Of a DNA stretch of 61,824 nt, positions 1-9,093 are shown piece after piece. Made by a program: the position numbers and the translations under genes. The stretch is from an uncultured Alistipes sp. (lineage in GTDB: Bacteria > Bacteroidota > Bacteroidia > Bacteroidales > Rikenellaceae). Position 1 is the first letter of the stretch. Each line of letters begins with the position of its first letter. The notes under the pieces are model-generated. The model did no database searches and was not told the DNA's origin. It saw nothing but the letters and a program-made list of their open reading frames with translations. The stretch lies in NCBI GenBank assembly GCA_900545315.1, contig UQYM01000014.1:1-61824 (forward strand), in the 5' to 3' direction.

Positions 1-1328
1 ATGTCGAAATCGGCATTGACCGTGTACAGATCACTGAAAGTTCGGATTAAGTTTCGATAAATGGTGTCGAAATTCATGAATCCGGTATATGTACTGTTGT
101 AATCGTTGTGGTTGTCGGAGTGGTAATTATTATAATCGAACAGCAGCTTGAACATGGATCCAACCGTATCGAGTTTGAGAAAATAGTTTCCTGATACGCT
201 GAGTCGTTCTCGGTCTAACCCCATGCTATACAGACTGGCAATATCCGTATGGTTGCCATTATCGTCAATGGTCATATTTCCGGTTGTGTATCCTGAAATG
301 ACAGGAGTATTCGAATAGTTGACCTCCAGCCCGATGCTATGCTTGTCGGAGATGTCGTATACTCCGCCTATACGCAGTTGCTCGGAAGTACTGATATGCC
401 GGATCATTGAGTTTATGTTTTGCTCAGAACGTGTAACACTGCTGGCGTTCATGTTCTCAAAGATATTTGTCGATAAAGTGTGAATTTTAGATAAGTTTCG
501 CTTGACCGAGAAATTCGTATAAAGACTGAGTTTTTTACGACGGAAATTCACACTGGTGGCAGGGGCCAATTGCCATGTGCCTTTGGTATCCAATGCCTGT
601 TGGAACCGCAGCGAAACCGATCCTTCAAGGCCGTCTTCGCGCTGTTTGCGCAAGGTGATTTTCACAATTCCTGACATTGTGCTTGCATCGTATTCTGCTC
701 CTGTATAGGGGATTACCTCAATTTTTTGAATATCTTCCGCTTTCAAAGATTGCAGGTAGGCCAGTAACTCTTCGCCTGTCTCGTGTAACAGTCGTTCGTT
801 CACCATCACGCGGGTTCCGGTACGTCCGTTAACCGAGATTTCACCTCGATTCGATACCCATACACCGGGTGCCAGCATCAGGGCCTCCTTGGCATCCCGA
901 CCAATAGCTAACGGAGTGTTGCCCAGGTTAACTACGTAGCGGTCGGCTTCTCGGGTGATAAGGTTGGCAGTGACCACTACCTCCTGCAAGTTGACAGCCG
1001 AAGTGGACATCTCCAATTTTCCGAGATCAGTTTTTCCATTGACGGCCAGCTCTTGTGAGTACTCCTGGTATCCGAGGAAACTGATCCGAAGTTGATAATC
1101 ACCTTTGGGGACAGTCAAGGTGAATTTGCCTTCCTCATCGGTGATTGCTCCATAGAAGCGGGTGCTGTCTTGTTGATGCCGAAGCTGTACGGTGGCGTAA
1201 TCCACCGGTTCCCCCTGGTCGTTGACAACCTGACCGGTGAGAGAAAATGTGGGTGACGTTTGTGCGGATACCTCCAGCGAAGCAATCGCTGTCAACAGTA
1301 TGAATAAGGAGATGAATAGTTGTTTCAT
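1..1328 (-). CDS. TonB-linked outer-membrane beta-barrel protein (5' part, runs off left edge)
   Basis: Read on the minus strand from an ATG at 1328, the frame stays open to the window edge, so the C-terminal barrel is missing. It begins with a signal peptide (MKQLFISLFILLTAIA, cleaved near VSAQ). A carboxypeptidase-regulatory-like beta-sandwich follows at about residues 28-105 (TGQVVNDQGEPVDYATV, DLGKLEMSTSAVNLQEVVVTA). Next is a plug-like domain (VNGRTGTRVMVNERLL, IEVIPYTGAEYDASTMSGIV) and the first barrel strands. This is the layout of the 'outer membrane beta-barrel family' receptors of Bacteroidota, which work with or resemble TonB-dependent transporters in the outer membrane. No SusD partner is visible in the window, so the substrate is unknown. 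Confidence 0.85.
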   Translation of the reverse strand, partial: MKQLFISLFILLTAIASLEVSAQTSPTFSLTGQVVNDQGEPVDYATVQLRHQQDSTRFYGAITDEEGKFTLTVPKGDYQLRISFLGYQEYSQELAVNGKTDLGKLEMSTSAVNLQEVVVTANLITREADRYVVNLGNTPLAIGRDAKEALMLAPGVWVSNRGEISVNGRTGTRVMVNERLLHETGEELLAYLQSLKAEDIQKIEVIPYTGAEYDASTMSGIVKITLRKQREDGLEGSVSLRFQQALDTKGTWQLAPATSVNFRRKKLSLYTNFSVKRNLSKIHTLSTNIFENMNASSVTRSEQNINSMIRHISTSEQLRIGGVYDISDKHSIGLEVNYSNTPVISGYTTGNMTIDDNGNHTDIASLYSMGLDRERLSVSGNYFLKLDTVGSMFKLLFDYNNYHSDNHNDYNSTYTGFMNFDTIYRNLIRTFSDLYTVNADFD

Positions 1329-1878
1329 GGCGTTGGGTTTTAGGTTGGTGAATCGAATTGTTTTGTTGGTGCGCAGCCTCTATTGTTTTGTTATTGCTTG
1401 AACTTTTCATGCCGGCGGAGAGTTATCATCTTATCATTTTTGGCCGGTATAACCCTTCTTGTGCCGGATGATCTGTTCTTCTGTATTGCAAATATATGTA
1501 TTTATTTTAGTATTATGCAATACATAGATACTATAAAATTGAAAATATTTTATTTGAGAAAGGTATATGGTGATTATTTGTTATACTTAACATGTTGATA
1601 GTTAGTTGTATAATGTCGATTTTGTTGGGGCGAAAAAATGATATTGCGGCTCGATTTTTTTATTCACCACGCTGCGAAAAGGGGAGAAATTGAGTAGAAA
1701 GGTGCTATTTATCGGGTAGATTTGTGTTTTGGAGAGCCGAAGGTGCGTGATGGAGCTCTGTTACCATACCTGGTTTGTGGTCCTTGTGCAGAAACCTACT
1801 TATATATATGTGGCTGCGAGACTCGATTGCTTGGTATATAATTTGCGTAATTCCCAGTCAAAATAAAAACATACCATC
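1329..1878. other. Intergenic region between divergent receptor gene and grpE
   Basis: Apart from the minus-strand promoter candidate at 1489-1520 I see no gene. The segment is AT-rich around 1480-1660. Upstream of grpE, near 1835-1845, there is an imperfect TATAATTTG-like box, with three bases instead of two between TA and TTTG, so I do not call it a promoter. Confidence 0.5.
1489..1520 (-). promoter_or_regulatory. Bacteroidota-type promoter for the TonB-linked receptor
   Basis: On the minus strand a -7 element TATATTTG (1496-1489) has TTG (1520-1518) 21 bases upstream, close to the consensus of the Bacteroidota primary sigma factor (TTG, 19-21 bases, TAnnTTTG). This predicts a leader of about 150 bases before the ATG at 1328. 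Inferred from motif match only. Confidence 0.45.
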
Positions 1879-2469
1879 ATGGCACAGAAAGAATCAGAAA
1901 AGAAAATAGTTGATAAAGAAGAGGTTAAAAACGAGGCCCAGGCGCAAGAGAAGGCTGCTGAGGCTGCGTCTGAAATCCCTGCATCTGACAATGTGGCAGA
2001 AGCGACTGAGGATGCTGGTGACAAATCGGCACAGTTGGCAGAAGCCGTCAAAGAGTGGCAGGATAAATATTTGCGGTTGAGTGCCGAATTCGACAACTAT
2101 CGCAAACGTACCCTCAAAGAGAAGATGGATTTGGTCGCAACCGGCGGTGAGGAGGTCATTAAGGCCCTGCTGGGGGTTATGGATGACATTGACCGGGCCT
2201 TGGCTGCGATGGAGACTGCCAAAGATGTTGAATCGGTACGTCAGGGTGTGATGCTGATCCACCAGAAGTTGATGGACATGCTTCGGGCGCGTGGCGTTGA
2301 GGAGATCGAGGCGATCGGTCACGAGTTGGATACCGATCTGCATGAGGCAGTGGCCAAAGTTCCAGTCCAGGAGGAGGAGAAAAAAGGTAAAATTATCGAT
2401 GTGGTGCAGAAGGGTTACAAATTGAAAGATAAGGTGACCCGTTATGCAAAAGTTGTGGTTGGCGAGTAA
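1879..2469 (+). CDS. grpE: Nucleotide exchange factor GrpE
   Basis: 196 residues, normal for GrpE. The first ~55 residues are acidic and Ala/Glu-rich (disordered tail). A long helix follows (KEWQDKYLRLSAEFDNYRKR), then the conserved C-terminal beta part with the GrpE signature region (LDTDLHEAVAKVP, GYKLKDKVTRYAKVVV). It is the exchange factor that removes ADP from DnaK in the cytoplasmic DnaK-DnaJ-GrpE chaperone cycle. dnaJ starts 51 bases downstream on the same strand, so the two are probably one transcript. dnaK itself is not in the window. Confidence 0.97.
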   Translation: MAQKESEKKIVDKEEVKNEAQAQEKAAEAASEIPASDNVAEATEDAGDKSAQLAEAVKEWQDKYLRLSAEFDNYRKRTLKEKMDLVATGGEEVIKALLGVMDDIDRALAAMETAKDVESVRQGVMLIHQKLMDMLRARGVEEIEAIGHELDTDLHEAVAKVPVQEEEKKGKIIDVVQKGYKLKDKVTRYAKVVVGE

Positions 2470-2520
2470 ACGCCGATGAACACGACAAGATAAGAGGGAG
2501 AGTAAGGAGAGTAAACGGTT

Positions 2521-3690
2521 ATGGCAAAAAGAGACTACTATGAGGTATTGGGTGTCGATCGTGGAGCGAGTGCCGATGAGATTAAAAAGGCATACCGCAA
2601 AGCGGCACTGAAGTACCACCCGGATAAAAACCCAGGCGATAAAGAGGCTGAGGAGAAATTTAAGGAGGCTGCCGAAGCATACGATGTTTTGAGCAACCCG
2701 GATAAAAAAGCACGTTACGACCAGTTCGGACATGAAGGTATGAATGGTGGAGCCGGCGGCTTTGGTGGCGGTGGCTTCAGTGGTGGCGGCTTTACCATGG
2801 AGGATATTTTCAGTCAGTTCGGAGATATCTTTGGTGGCCACTTTGGGGGTGGCTTTAGCGGATTCAGCGGTAATGCCTCTCGAGGAGGCCGCCGTGTAAA
2901 TCGCGGTTCGGATTTGCGTATTAAGGTAAAACTGAGTCTGAAGGAGATTGTTAACGGTACTACCAAAAAGCTGAAAATCAATAAGGATGTTGCTTGTGAT
3001 CAGTGTGGCGGTACGGGAGCGAAGGACAAAGATTCCTATACTACCTGTAAAACTTGTAATGGTTCGGGTTATGTGTCACAAGTGGTCAACACCTTCTTTG
3101 GCCGGACGCAGACCACGCAACCCTGTCCGAACTGTCATGGTGAGGGCAAAGTGATTACAAGTCCTTGTCCGAAATGTCACGGTGAAGGGGTTGTTCGAGG
3201 AGAAGAGGTGATCGAGATCAAGATCCCTGCCGGAGTGGGCGAGGGTATGCAGCTTTCGGTCAGTGGCAAAGGTAATGCAGCCCGTCACGGTGGTGTCCCG
3301 GGAGATCTGTTGGTGTTGATCGAAGAGGAACCCGACAAAGAGTTGGTACGTGATGGCAATGATCTGATCTATAATTTGAATTTGACTATTCCGCAGGCAG
3401 TTTTGGGTGCTTCTGTAGAGATTCCGACGGTAGATGCCCGGGCCAAGGTTAAGATCGAGGCCGGAACGCAAGCAGGTAAAGTTTTACGGTTGCGTGGTAA
3501 GGGTGTGCCCGATGTAAACGGTTATGGTCGAGGAGATCTGTTGGTTGTGGTTAACATTCCGATTCCGACGCGGGTCAATGCTGATGAAAAACGGTTGTTG
3601 GAGCAACTTTCGCAAAGCGACAACTTCAAACAGGCTGCACCGACTGCAGGAGGAAACATCTTCGATCGGATGAAGAGCTTCTTTCGTTAG
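2521..3690 (+). CDS. dnaJ: Molecular chaperone DnaJ (Hsp40)
   Basis: 389 residues with the full type-I DnaJ layout. The J domain carries HPD at residues 33-35 and is followed by a Gly/Phe-rich linker (about 75-125). The zinc-binding region has four CxxCxGxG repeats (CDQCGGTG at about 159, then CKTCNGSG, CPNCHGEG and CPKCHGEG). Two beta-barrel substrate-binding domains and a C-terminal dimerisation stretch complete it. It stimulates the DnaK ATPase and delivers unfolded clients. It sits directly behind grpE, the usual pairing. Confidence 0.98.
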   Translation: MAKRDYYEVLGVDRGASADEIKKAYRKAALKYHPDKNPGDKEAEEKFKEAAEAYDVLSNPDKKARYDQFGHEGMNGGAGGFGGGGFSGGGFTMEDIFSQFGDIFGGHFGGGFSGFSGNASRGGRRVNRGSDLRIKVKLSLKEIVNGTTKKLKINKDVACDQCGGTGAKDKDSYTTCKTCNGSGYVSQVVNTFFGRTQTTQPCPNCHGEGKVITSPCPKCHGEGVVRGEEVIEIKIPAGVGEGMQLSVSGKGNAARHGGVPGDLLVLIEEEPDKELVRDGNDLIYNLNLTIPQAVLGASVEIPTVDARAKVKIEAGTQAGKVLRLRGKGVPDVNGYGRGDLLVVVNIPIPTRVNADEKRLLEQLSQSDNFKQAAPTAGGNIFDRMKSFFR

Positions 3691-4058
3691 TTGATGTAGA
3701 CATAATTCTATTTTTTAATGTCTGGGATTGCCTGATTCGTGATGAGATACCAGAAAATAATTGGGATTGGTGTTTGATCGGTTGTTGAGTATCTTGTGAG
3801 GGGGCGTCAGAAGGTCTGTTCTTGTTGATAAGAGTGGAGGCATTTAAAGATAGCAAGAGGTTAGTAATATAGTTGTGTGAAACGAGTATAGATCTGGAGC
3901 GAAGTCTCTCTTCGTTTGGAATATATCGTGGAATATTTGGGTTTGCGGACTGTTTTTCGAGGAATCGTAAAATAGTTCGCAAACTGTTTTTATCTTTGTA
4001 ACTTAAACCCGGATAATACTGAAAACAGCCCAAAAAGCGTTGAGGCAACGTTTCGTAT
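3691..4058. other. Intergenic region with a -7 box before the mutL run
   Basis: No gene is seen in these 368 bases. TATCTTTG at 3991-3998 matches the Bacteroidota -7 consensus TAnnTTTG and would give a start near 4005 and a ~55-base leader for the gene at 4059. No good -33 TTG lies at the expected distance, so this promoter rests on half of the motif. Confidence 0.4.
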
Positions 4059-4262
4059 ATGAACGAGCAGGAAAATAACCAAAAGTCTGTTGACGTGCAG
4101 GTTGAGGAGGAGACTCCTCAAGAGTGGCATCTGCATCTGCGTCGTGGAATCGTCGCCCGTCGTATGCAGGGACGTCGTCGCCACCGCAGTATGGTGGTGC
4201 GGATGTTGGTCTTGTTGGCAGCGATTTTGTGGGTGCTGTTTTTGGTGTTGGTGAGTCGTTAG
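4059..4262 (+). CDS. Small single-pass membrane protein, unknown function
   Basis: 67 residues. The N-terminal half is hydrophilic (MNEQENNQKSVDVQVEEE), with a very basic stretch before the membrane (RRGIVARRMQGRRRHRS). One strongly hydrophobic helix ends the protein (VVRMLVLLAAILWVLFLVLV, then SR). The positive charges before the helix predict an N-in, C-out tail-anchored topology. It ends 16 bases before mutL and has a -7 promoter box upstream, so it probably opens the mutL transcript. I do not recognise the family. The coding call rests on start position, spacing and the clean membrane helix. Confidence 0.6.
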   Translation: MNEQENNQKSVDVQVEEETPQEWHLHLRRGIVARRMQGRRRHRSMVVRMLVLLAAILWVLFLVLVSR

Positions 4263-4278
4263 GTAGGAGAGAAGACCG

Positions 4279-6420
4279 ATGGAAATCCAGAAAATTCAAG
4301 TATTGCCGGATGGCGTGGCTAATCAGATTGCTGCAGGAGAGGTTGTAGGACGACCGGCTTCTGTAGTCAAAGAGCTGATGGAGAATGCTGTCGATGCGGG
4401 CAGTACCTCCGTCAAGGTCAATTTCCGAGAAGGTGGACGTGGTTTGATTCAGGTGATCGATAACGGTTGCGGTATGAGTGCTTCGGATGCCAAGCTGGCA
4501 TTTGAACGGCATGCCACTTCGAAAATTCGTTCGGTCGATGATCTTTCACAACTGCACTCTTTTGGATTCCGAGGAGAGGCGCTCCCGTCAATCGCTGCAG
4601 TGGCGGAGGTCGAGGTGAGAACCCGTACTGCCGATGACGAGGTGGGAACCTGCGTGACGATTAACGGTGGAAAATTTGTGTCGCAGGAGCCTGTACAGAC
4701 TCCGCAAGGAACGCAGTTCCTGGTTAAAAACCTGTTCTATAATGTGCCGGCACGTCGTCGCTTTCTTAAAGAACCGCATATTGAGGCACGTTATCTGACT
4801 GCTGAGTTTCAGCGGGTCGCTTTGTGTTATCCAGAGATCGCGTTTGCCTTATACAATAATGATTCTCCAGTGTATAACCTGTCCAAAGGCAATTTGCGGC
4901 AACGTATAGCCGGAGTTTGCGGTAAGGATTTGGCCAACAATTTGCTGGAGGTTTCGGTCGATACCTCGATTATTAAAATCGAAGGGTATGTGGGGCATCC
5001 GTCGGTGGCTCGCAAAACCAAACACGAACAGTATCTGTTTGTGAACGGTCGTTATTTTCGTTCGCCCTATTTCCACAAGGCGGTGATGCAGGCTTACGAC
5101 AAGCTGATCTCGCCTGATACACAGCCGCCCTATTTCTTGTATATGACGGTGGCGCCGAAACGGATCGATGTCAATGTACATCCTCAGAAAACAGAGATCA
5201 AGTTCGAGGACGAACAGGCTATTTGGCAGATTTTTAATGCTGCCGTGCGAGAATCTTTGGGCAAGTTGGGGGTGGTTCCAATGATGGATTTCGATATGGA
5301 CAGTTCGATCGATATACCGGTTTACAAAAAAGGTACCATCTATCGTGAACCCGATACCGGGGCAAATCCTGCTTTTAATCCCTTCCAGGCGGAACACACA
5401 ACAGGTCATACGCAACCATTACGTGGTGGGGGAGCTGTTCCTCGTTCACACAACAGTGCCTTGGATGGCTGGCAACAGCTTTATGAGATCGATTCCCGGG
5501 CTGGGGTGGATGCTGACCTGACAGAGCGCTTTAATGAGATGGATAGCTCCATGCAGGCTTTTTTGGAGGGGACTCCAGAGCCGGAACTGGCGCAACAAAC
5601 TGAACCGCAGCAACAGCGCTTGGATTTGAATCTCGCTGCCGGATTTCGAGGTCAATTGAAATTGACGGATCGTCTTTATGCTACGGCATTGGGCGATGCG
5701 TTGGTGGTAGTGGATGTGGAGCGGGCCCGTGAACGGGTGCTGTTCGAACGCTATTTGTGTCTGTTGGGAAACAATGCGGCGGTCAGCCAACAACTGCTTT
5801 TCCCTGAGGAGGTAACCTTTTCGCCTGCTGACGGTGCGGTTATGATGCAAATTAAAGAGGAGCTTTCCGCATTGGGTTTTGAGTTTGAGCCTCAGAGGGA
5901 ATCGACTCGTGCAGAACACTCCTCCGATCATCGAGAGGTAGCTCCCAACTCTGAGCAGATGGATGTGGAGGTGATGCCACAGACGAATAAAGATGGTTTT
6001 AAGGAGATTGAGAGTGCTATTGCCGGTTCTGAAGGCTCCGGGTCGGTTGGCGTGGCTGAGGAATCCGATTTGGTGGAGTATGATTCAGTGGCGCTGGAGC
6101 ACAACACGGAGTCGGACGATGACGTTACTTTTGTGGTGACGGGGATTCCGCCTGAATTGCCGGCCGGTATGTTGCGTGATGCGTTGCATGAGGTGTTGGC
6201 CTGTGTCCATGAATTGGGGGCGGTCCCTAATCAACAGAAACTGCAGGATATGGCAGCTGTTTTGGCACGACGGGGTGCCTCCTCTGCGGCACATATTGAT
6301 GAGGCTGCTGTGGGCGCCTTGTTGGATGAATTGGCCTCTTGCAGTGAGCCGGCATTTACCCCCTCCGGTAAAACTGTTTTGGTTCGGATTAGCGGTGAGG
6401 AGCTGTCCAAACGATTTTAA
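4279..6420 (+). CDS. mutL: DNA mismatch repair protein MutL
   Basis: 713 residues. The N-terminal GHKL ATPase is intact: Bergerat motifs in ELMENAVDAGS, DNGCGMS and SFGFRGEALPS, then the transducer domain to about residue 330. An acidic, low-complexity linker leads to a C-terminal domain. There the beta-clamp-binding motif QxxLxP is present (QQLLFP, Q504-P509). The endonuclease motif DQHAxxExxxxE is changed to D479-V-E-R-A-R-E485...E490, and the zinc-binding CPHGRP motif near the end is TPSGKT (694-699). MutL links MutS mismatch recognition to strand removal. The altered motifs suggest this copy may have lost nicking activity. The rhomboid gene starts 17 bases downstream. Confidence 0.96.
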   Translation: MEIQKIQVLPDGVANQIAAGEVVGRPASVVKELMENAVDAGSTSVKVNFREGGRGLIQVIDNGCGMSASDAKLAFERHATSKIRSVDDLSQLHSFGFRGEALPSIAAVAEVEVRTRTADDEVGTCVTINGGKFVSQEPVQTPQGTQFLVKNLFYNVPARRRFLKEPHIEARYLTAEFQRVALCYPEIAFALYNNDSPVYNLSKGNLRQRIAGVCGKDLANNLLEVSVDTSIIKIEGYVGHPSVARKTKHEQYLFVNGRYFRSPYFHKAVMQAYDKLISPDTQPPYFLYMTVAPKRIDVNVHPQKTEIKFEDEQAIWQIFNAAVRESLGKLGVVPMMDFDMDSSIDIPVYKKGTIYREPDTGANPAFNPFQAEHTTGHTQPLRGGGAVPRSHNSALDGWQQLYEIDSRAGVDADLTERFNEMDSSMQAFLEGTPEPELAQQTEPQQQRLDLNLAAGFRGQLKLTDRLYATALGDALVVVDVERARERVLFERYLCLLGNNAAVSQQLLFPEEVTFSPADGAVMMQIKEELSALGFEFEPQRESTRAEHSSDHREVAPNSEQMDVEVMPQTNKDGFKEIESAIAGSEGSGSVGVAEESDLVEYDSVALEHNTESDDDVTFVVTGIPPELPAGMLRDALHEVLACVHELGAVPNQQKLQDMAAVLARRGASSAAHIDEAAVGALLDELASCSEPAFTPSGKTVLVRISGEELSKRF

Positions 6421-6437
6421 ATTAAAAAAACGATTGT

Positions 6438-7130
6438 ATGCGATTTGATAATGGAGCATTTGCAACCCCTCCGGTGGTCAAAAATCTGATCATCATCAAC
6501 GCGCTCTTTTTCCTGGCCGAGGAGATTTTGCCGAATGGGCTGGGAAATATGCTGGTTGAGCGGTTGGGACTATACTCGTGGCAGAGCCCCAATTTTCACC
6601 TTTACCAGCTGGTGACTCACATGTTCCTGCATGGGAGTTTAACCCATCTGTTTATGAACATGTTCGCCTTATGGATGTTTGGGCGTACACTGGAATATGC
6701 ATTGGGTAGCAAACGTTTTTTGACCTATTATATGGTGACGGGCATCGGTGCAGGCTTGTTGCAGATGGCTGTCGGATGGATCGAGATCGCCCGACTGCAG
6801 GCTATCGCTCAGGAGATGGGAGGCCTTACTCCTTATATGCAGAGTGTGATTATGCAGCGGGCCAATGTGGTGACGATCGGTGCATCGGGAGCGGTGTTCG
6901 GCGTGTTGCTGGCATTTGGAATGATGTATCCCAATTCGATCATCATGTTGCTGATTCCACCCATTCCGATCAAGGCCAAATATTTCGTGATCGGATACGG
7001 TGTGATCGAGTTGCTGCTCGGCGTGGTGGGATCACGAAGCGGTATCGCCCACTTTGCCCATGTAGGCGGAATGATCTTCGGATTCTTCCTGCTCTACTAT
7101 TGGAAAAAGAAAGGGAAAATCTACTATTGA
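6438..7130 (+). CDS. Rhomboid-family intramembrane serine protease
   Basis: 230 residues with six or more hydrophobic segments. The rhomboid catalytic dyad is visible: Ser150 in GASGAVFG and His208 in AHFAHVGGM. The oxyanion-side motif HMFLHGSLTHLFMNMFALW is in the second membrane segment. These enzymes cut transmembrane helices in the inner membrane; the substrate is unknown. Spacing to mutL (17 bases) suggests co-transcription. It is followed by a 302-base gap and then the EEP-family gene, a neighbourhood I recall as common in Bacteroidales. Confidence 0.93.
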   Translation: MRFDNGAFATPPVVKNLIIINALFFLAEEILPNGLGNMLVERLGLYSWQSPNFHLYQLVTHMFLHGSLTHLFMNMFALWMFGRTLEYALGSKRFLTYYMVTGIGAGLLQMAVGWIEIARLQAIAQEMGGLTPYMQSVIMQRANVVTIGASGAVFGVLLAFGMMYPNSIIMLLIPPIPIKAKYFVIGYGVIELLLGVVGSRSGIAHFAHVGGMIFGFFLLYYWKKKGKIYY

Positions 7131-7432
7131 TCGCTGTTGTGAGGCCGCCTTGGATGGCAGACAGTGGACAGTGAGAGGCGAAGGTTCAAGATGTAGTAAA
7201 TTGAGAACGCGATTCTTCACTGGTAATGAAGTCAGTAAACGTTCTTGAGCCGTAGCCAATGAATGGTGTAGCACTTACGACTCAGATCGCAGTGTAGCCC
7301 AAAAGAGGTGTTTGAGGCAAAAGGAGCATAGAAACATAAGGTTAGCCTCTTTGGTAGAAAAGATAGCTTCCGGAGAGGCGGGTACAACGAACCCGACAGA
7401 GAAACGTAAAGGAGATAAAGTCGAAGGCAATC
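7131..7432. other. Intergenic region, nothing recognised
   Basis: 302 bases between the rhomboid gene and the EEP-family gene. I see no convincing reading frame, hairpin terminator or consensus promoter. Confidence 0.4.
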
Positions 7433-8566
7433 ATGGGAAATTCGAAACATGGATGGACCAAATGGGGCATCGGAGTGGTGAAACTCTTCGATTGGTTGCT
7501 CTATGTGCTGACCTTTGCGGTGGCTGTGGCGATGGTGTTGGCCTATTGCGCGCCTTATGTTCATCCTGCCAAAATCTATTGGTTTGCCTTTTTGGGACTG
7601 GCTGCTCCATTCATCTACATCGCCAATGCGCTGTTGATGCTCTATTGGACGGTACGTTGGCAGAAGGTGGCGTTGCTGTCGTTGGCAGTGTTTGTGCTGG
7701 GGTTGGGACATGTAGGAAAATATTTCCGACCCCAATGGAGTAAACAGTACGAACACCCCCGGCAAGAGGGAACCTTACGCATCCTGAGTTACAACGTAGG
7801 GGGCTTTTGGGGAAATACCACCGGAAAGCCCGAAAACCGGATGCAGGAGATCACTACGTATATTACGGAGGAGGATCCTGATATCATCTGCTTCCAGGAG
7901 TTCGAGACCAATTTTGTCAACAAACGCACGGAGATCGATAGCCTGTTAGAGGATTGGAAATATAAGTCGGTGTTTTATACGCATGAACTGAACCACAATG
8001 GAGGTTGGGGATTGGCGGTGTACAGCAAGTATCCGATTGTAGCCAAAGACCATATGACCTTCCCAGAATCGCAAAATTCGGTGATGTGGGTTGATATTGC
8101 GATTCGCAAGGATACGATCCGGGTATTCAACAACCATTTGCAGACGACCCAGATCAACGAGCAGGATCGGGAGTTTTTGCGTTCGGAGCCGCTGCTCGAC
8201 ACCTCCCGGAATGACAAGGCGAAGGGGATTGCCCGCAAGCTCAAACGCAATTTTGTGAAGCGGGCTGAGCAGGCCGACTCGGTTTCGTTACGCATCCATG
8301 ACGGTACGCCGTGGGTGATTGTTTGCGGCGATTTCAACGATACGCCGATGTCCTATACCTATCGGAAGATGCGCGGCAACTTTGTCGATGCCTTTAAGGA
8401 GAAGGGACATGGAGCGGTCTTTACCTATCGGCGGTTGTTGGGGGTGCTGCGTATTGATTACCTGTTCCATTCCGATGACTTTGAGACGGTCAGTTACCGC
8501 AGTGAACAGCCCGAATGGAGTGATCACAATCCGGTGATTGTGGACGTTCGGCTCAAACATAAATAA
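7433..8566 (+). CDS. Membrane-anchored endonuclease/exonuclease/phosphatase-family protein
   Basis: 377 residues. Three N-terminal hydrophobic helices (about residues 12-105) are followed by an EEP (DNase I-like) domain on the outer side. The EEP motifs are in order: RILSYNVGGFWG, DIICFQEFE, WGLAVYSKYPI, FNNHLQT, VCGDFNDTPMSYTY and SDHNPVIVDV, which supply the metal and catalytic Asn/Glu/Asp/His residues. Family members hydrolyse phosphodiesters in nucleic acids, phospholipids or inositol phosphates. The membrane anchor argues for an envelope substrate, but the exact one cannot be told. Confidence 0.9.
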   Translation: MGNSKHGWTKWGIGVVKLFDWLLYVLTFAVAVAMVLAYCAPYVHPAKIYWFAFLGLAAPFIYIANALLMLYWTVRWQKVALLSLAVFVLGLGHVGKYFRPQWSKQYEHPRQEGTLRILSYNVGGFWGNTTGKPENRMQEITTYITEEDPDIICFQEFETNFVNKRTEIDSLLEDWKYKSVFYTHELNHNGGWGLAVYSKYPIVAKDHMTFPESQNSVMWVDIAIRKDTIRVFNNHLQTTQINEQDREFLRSEPLLDTSRNDKAKGIARKLKRNFVKRAEQADSVSLRIHDGTPWVIVCGDFNDTPMSYTYRKMRGNFVDAFKEKGHGAVFTYRRLLGVLRIDYLFHSDDFETVSYRSEQPEWSDHNPVIVDVRLKHK

Positions 8567-8602
8567 ATAGGGGTTGAAAGACTTTATAAAACAGATAGAA
8601 TC

Positions 8603-9052
8603 ATGGTACTGGATTCAATAACTGATTTGGCTGCTTACGGAGCGTTGAATCGTCATTTTGCGACGGTTTGCACCTATCTTGAGCAGCATTCGCTGGCAGA
8701 TTTGTCAGAGGGAAAATACCCGGTTGACGGGGACAATGTCTATGTGACGATCAGTGAGCGTGATCTGAAGAAGCCTGCTGAGGCGGCGTTGGAGGCGCAT
8801 GATCGTTATATTGATATTCAGGTGGTACTGGCGGGCCGTGAGGGGTTCGGCTGGAAAAAACGTTCGCTTTGCACGACTCCCCGTGGCGAGATGAACCGCG
8901 AGAAGGATGTGATCTTTTATAACGATGCCCCCGAAACCTATTTTACGCTTGGTCCGGGAGAGATGGGCATCTTCTTCCCGCAGGATGCGCACGCACCGTT
9001 AGTGGGCGAAGGACATGTAAAAAAAGCTGTCATCAAGGTGAAAGTGGAGTAA
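8603..9052 (+). CDS. YhcH/YjgK/YiaL-family (DUF386) protein
   Basis: 149 residues, normal for this cupin-like family. Recognisable stretches are EGKYPVDGDNVYVTISER, EAHDRYIDIQVVLAGREGFGW, VIFYNDAPETYFTLGPGEMGIFFPQDAHAP and the closing KKAVIKVKV. The conserved Glu/His residues of the beta-barrel metal site lie in EAHDRYIDIQ and DAHAP. Members act on free sugars or sugar acids and are often found with sialic-acid, galactose or uronate genes. Here the neighbour is fucO, 41 bases downstream, which fits a small role in sugar breakdown; the substrate is not shown by the sequence. Confidence 0.92.
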   Translation: MVLDSITDLAAYGALNRHFATVCTYLEQHSLADLSEGKYPVDGDNVYVTISERDLKKPAEAALEAHDRYIDIQVVLAGREGFGWKKRSLCTTPRGEMNREKDVIFYNDAPETYFTLGPGEMGIFFPQDAHAPLVGEGHVKKAVIKVKVE

Positions 9053-9093
9053 AAAACACATAGTAATATTTGACCAATAAAAGCATTAAAGCA

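Noticed and set aside
1894..2841. 315-codon minus-strand open frame opposite grpE and dnaJ
   Set aside because: Antisense to two certain genes; composition is the mirror of their codon pattern and it resembles no family.
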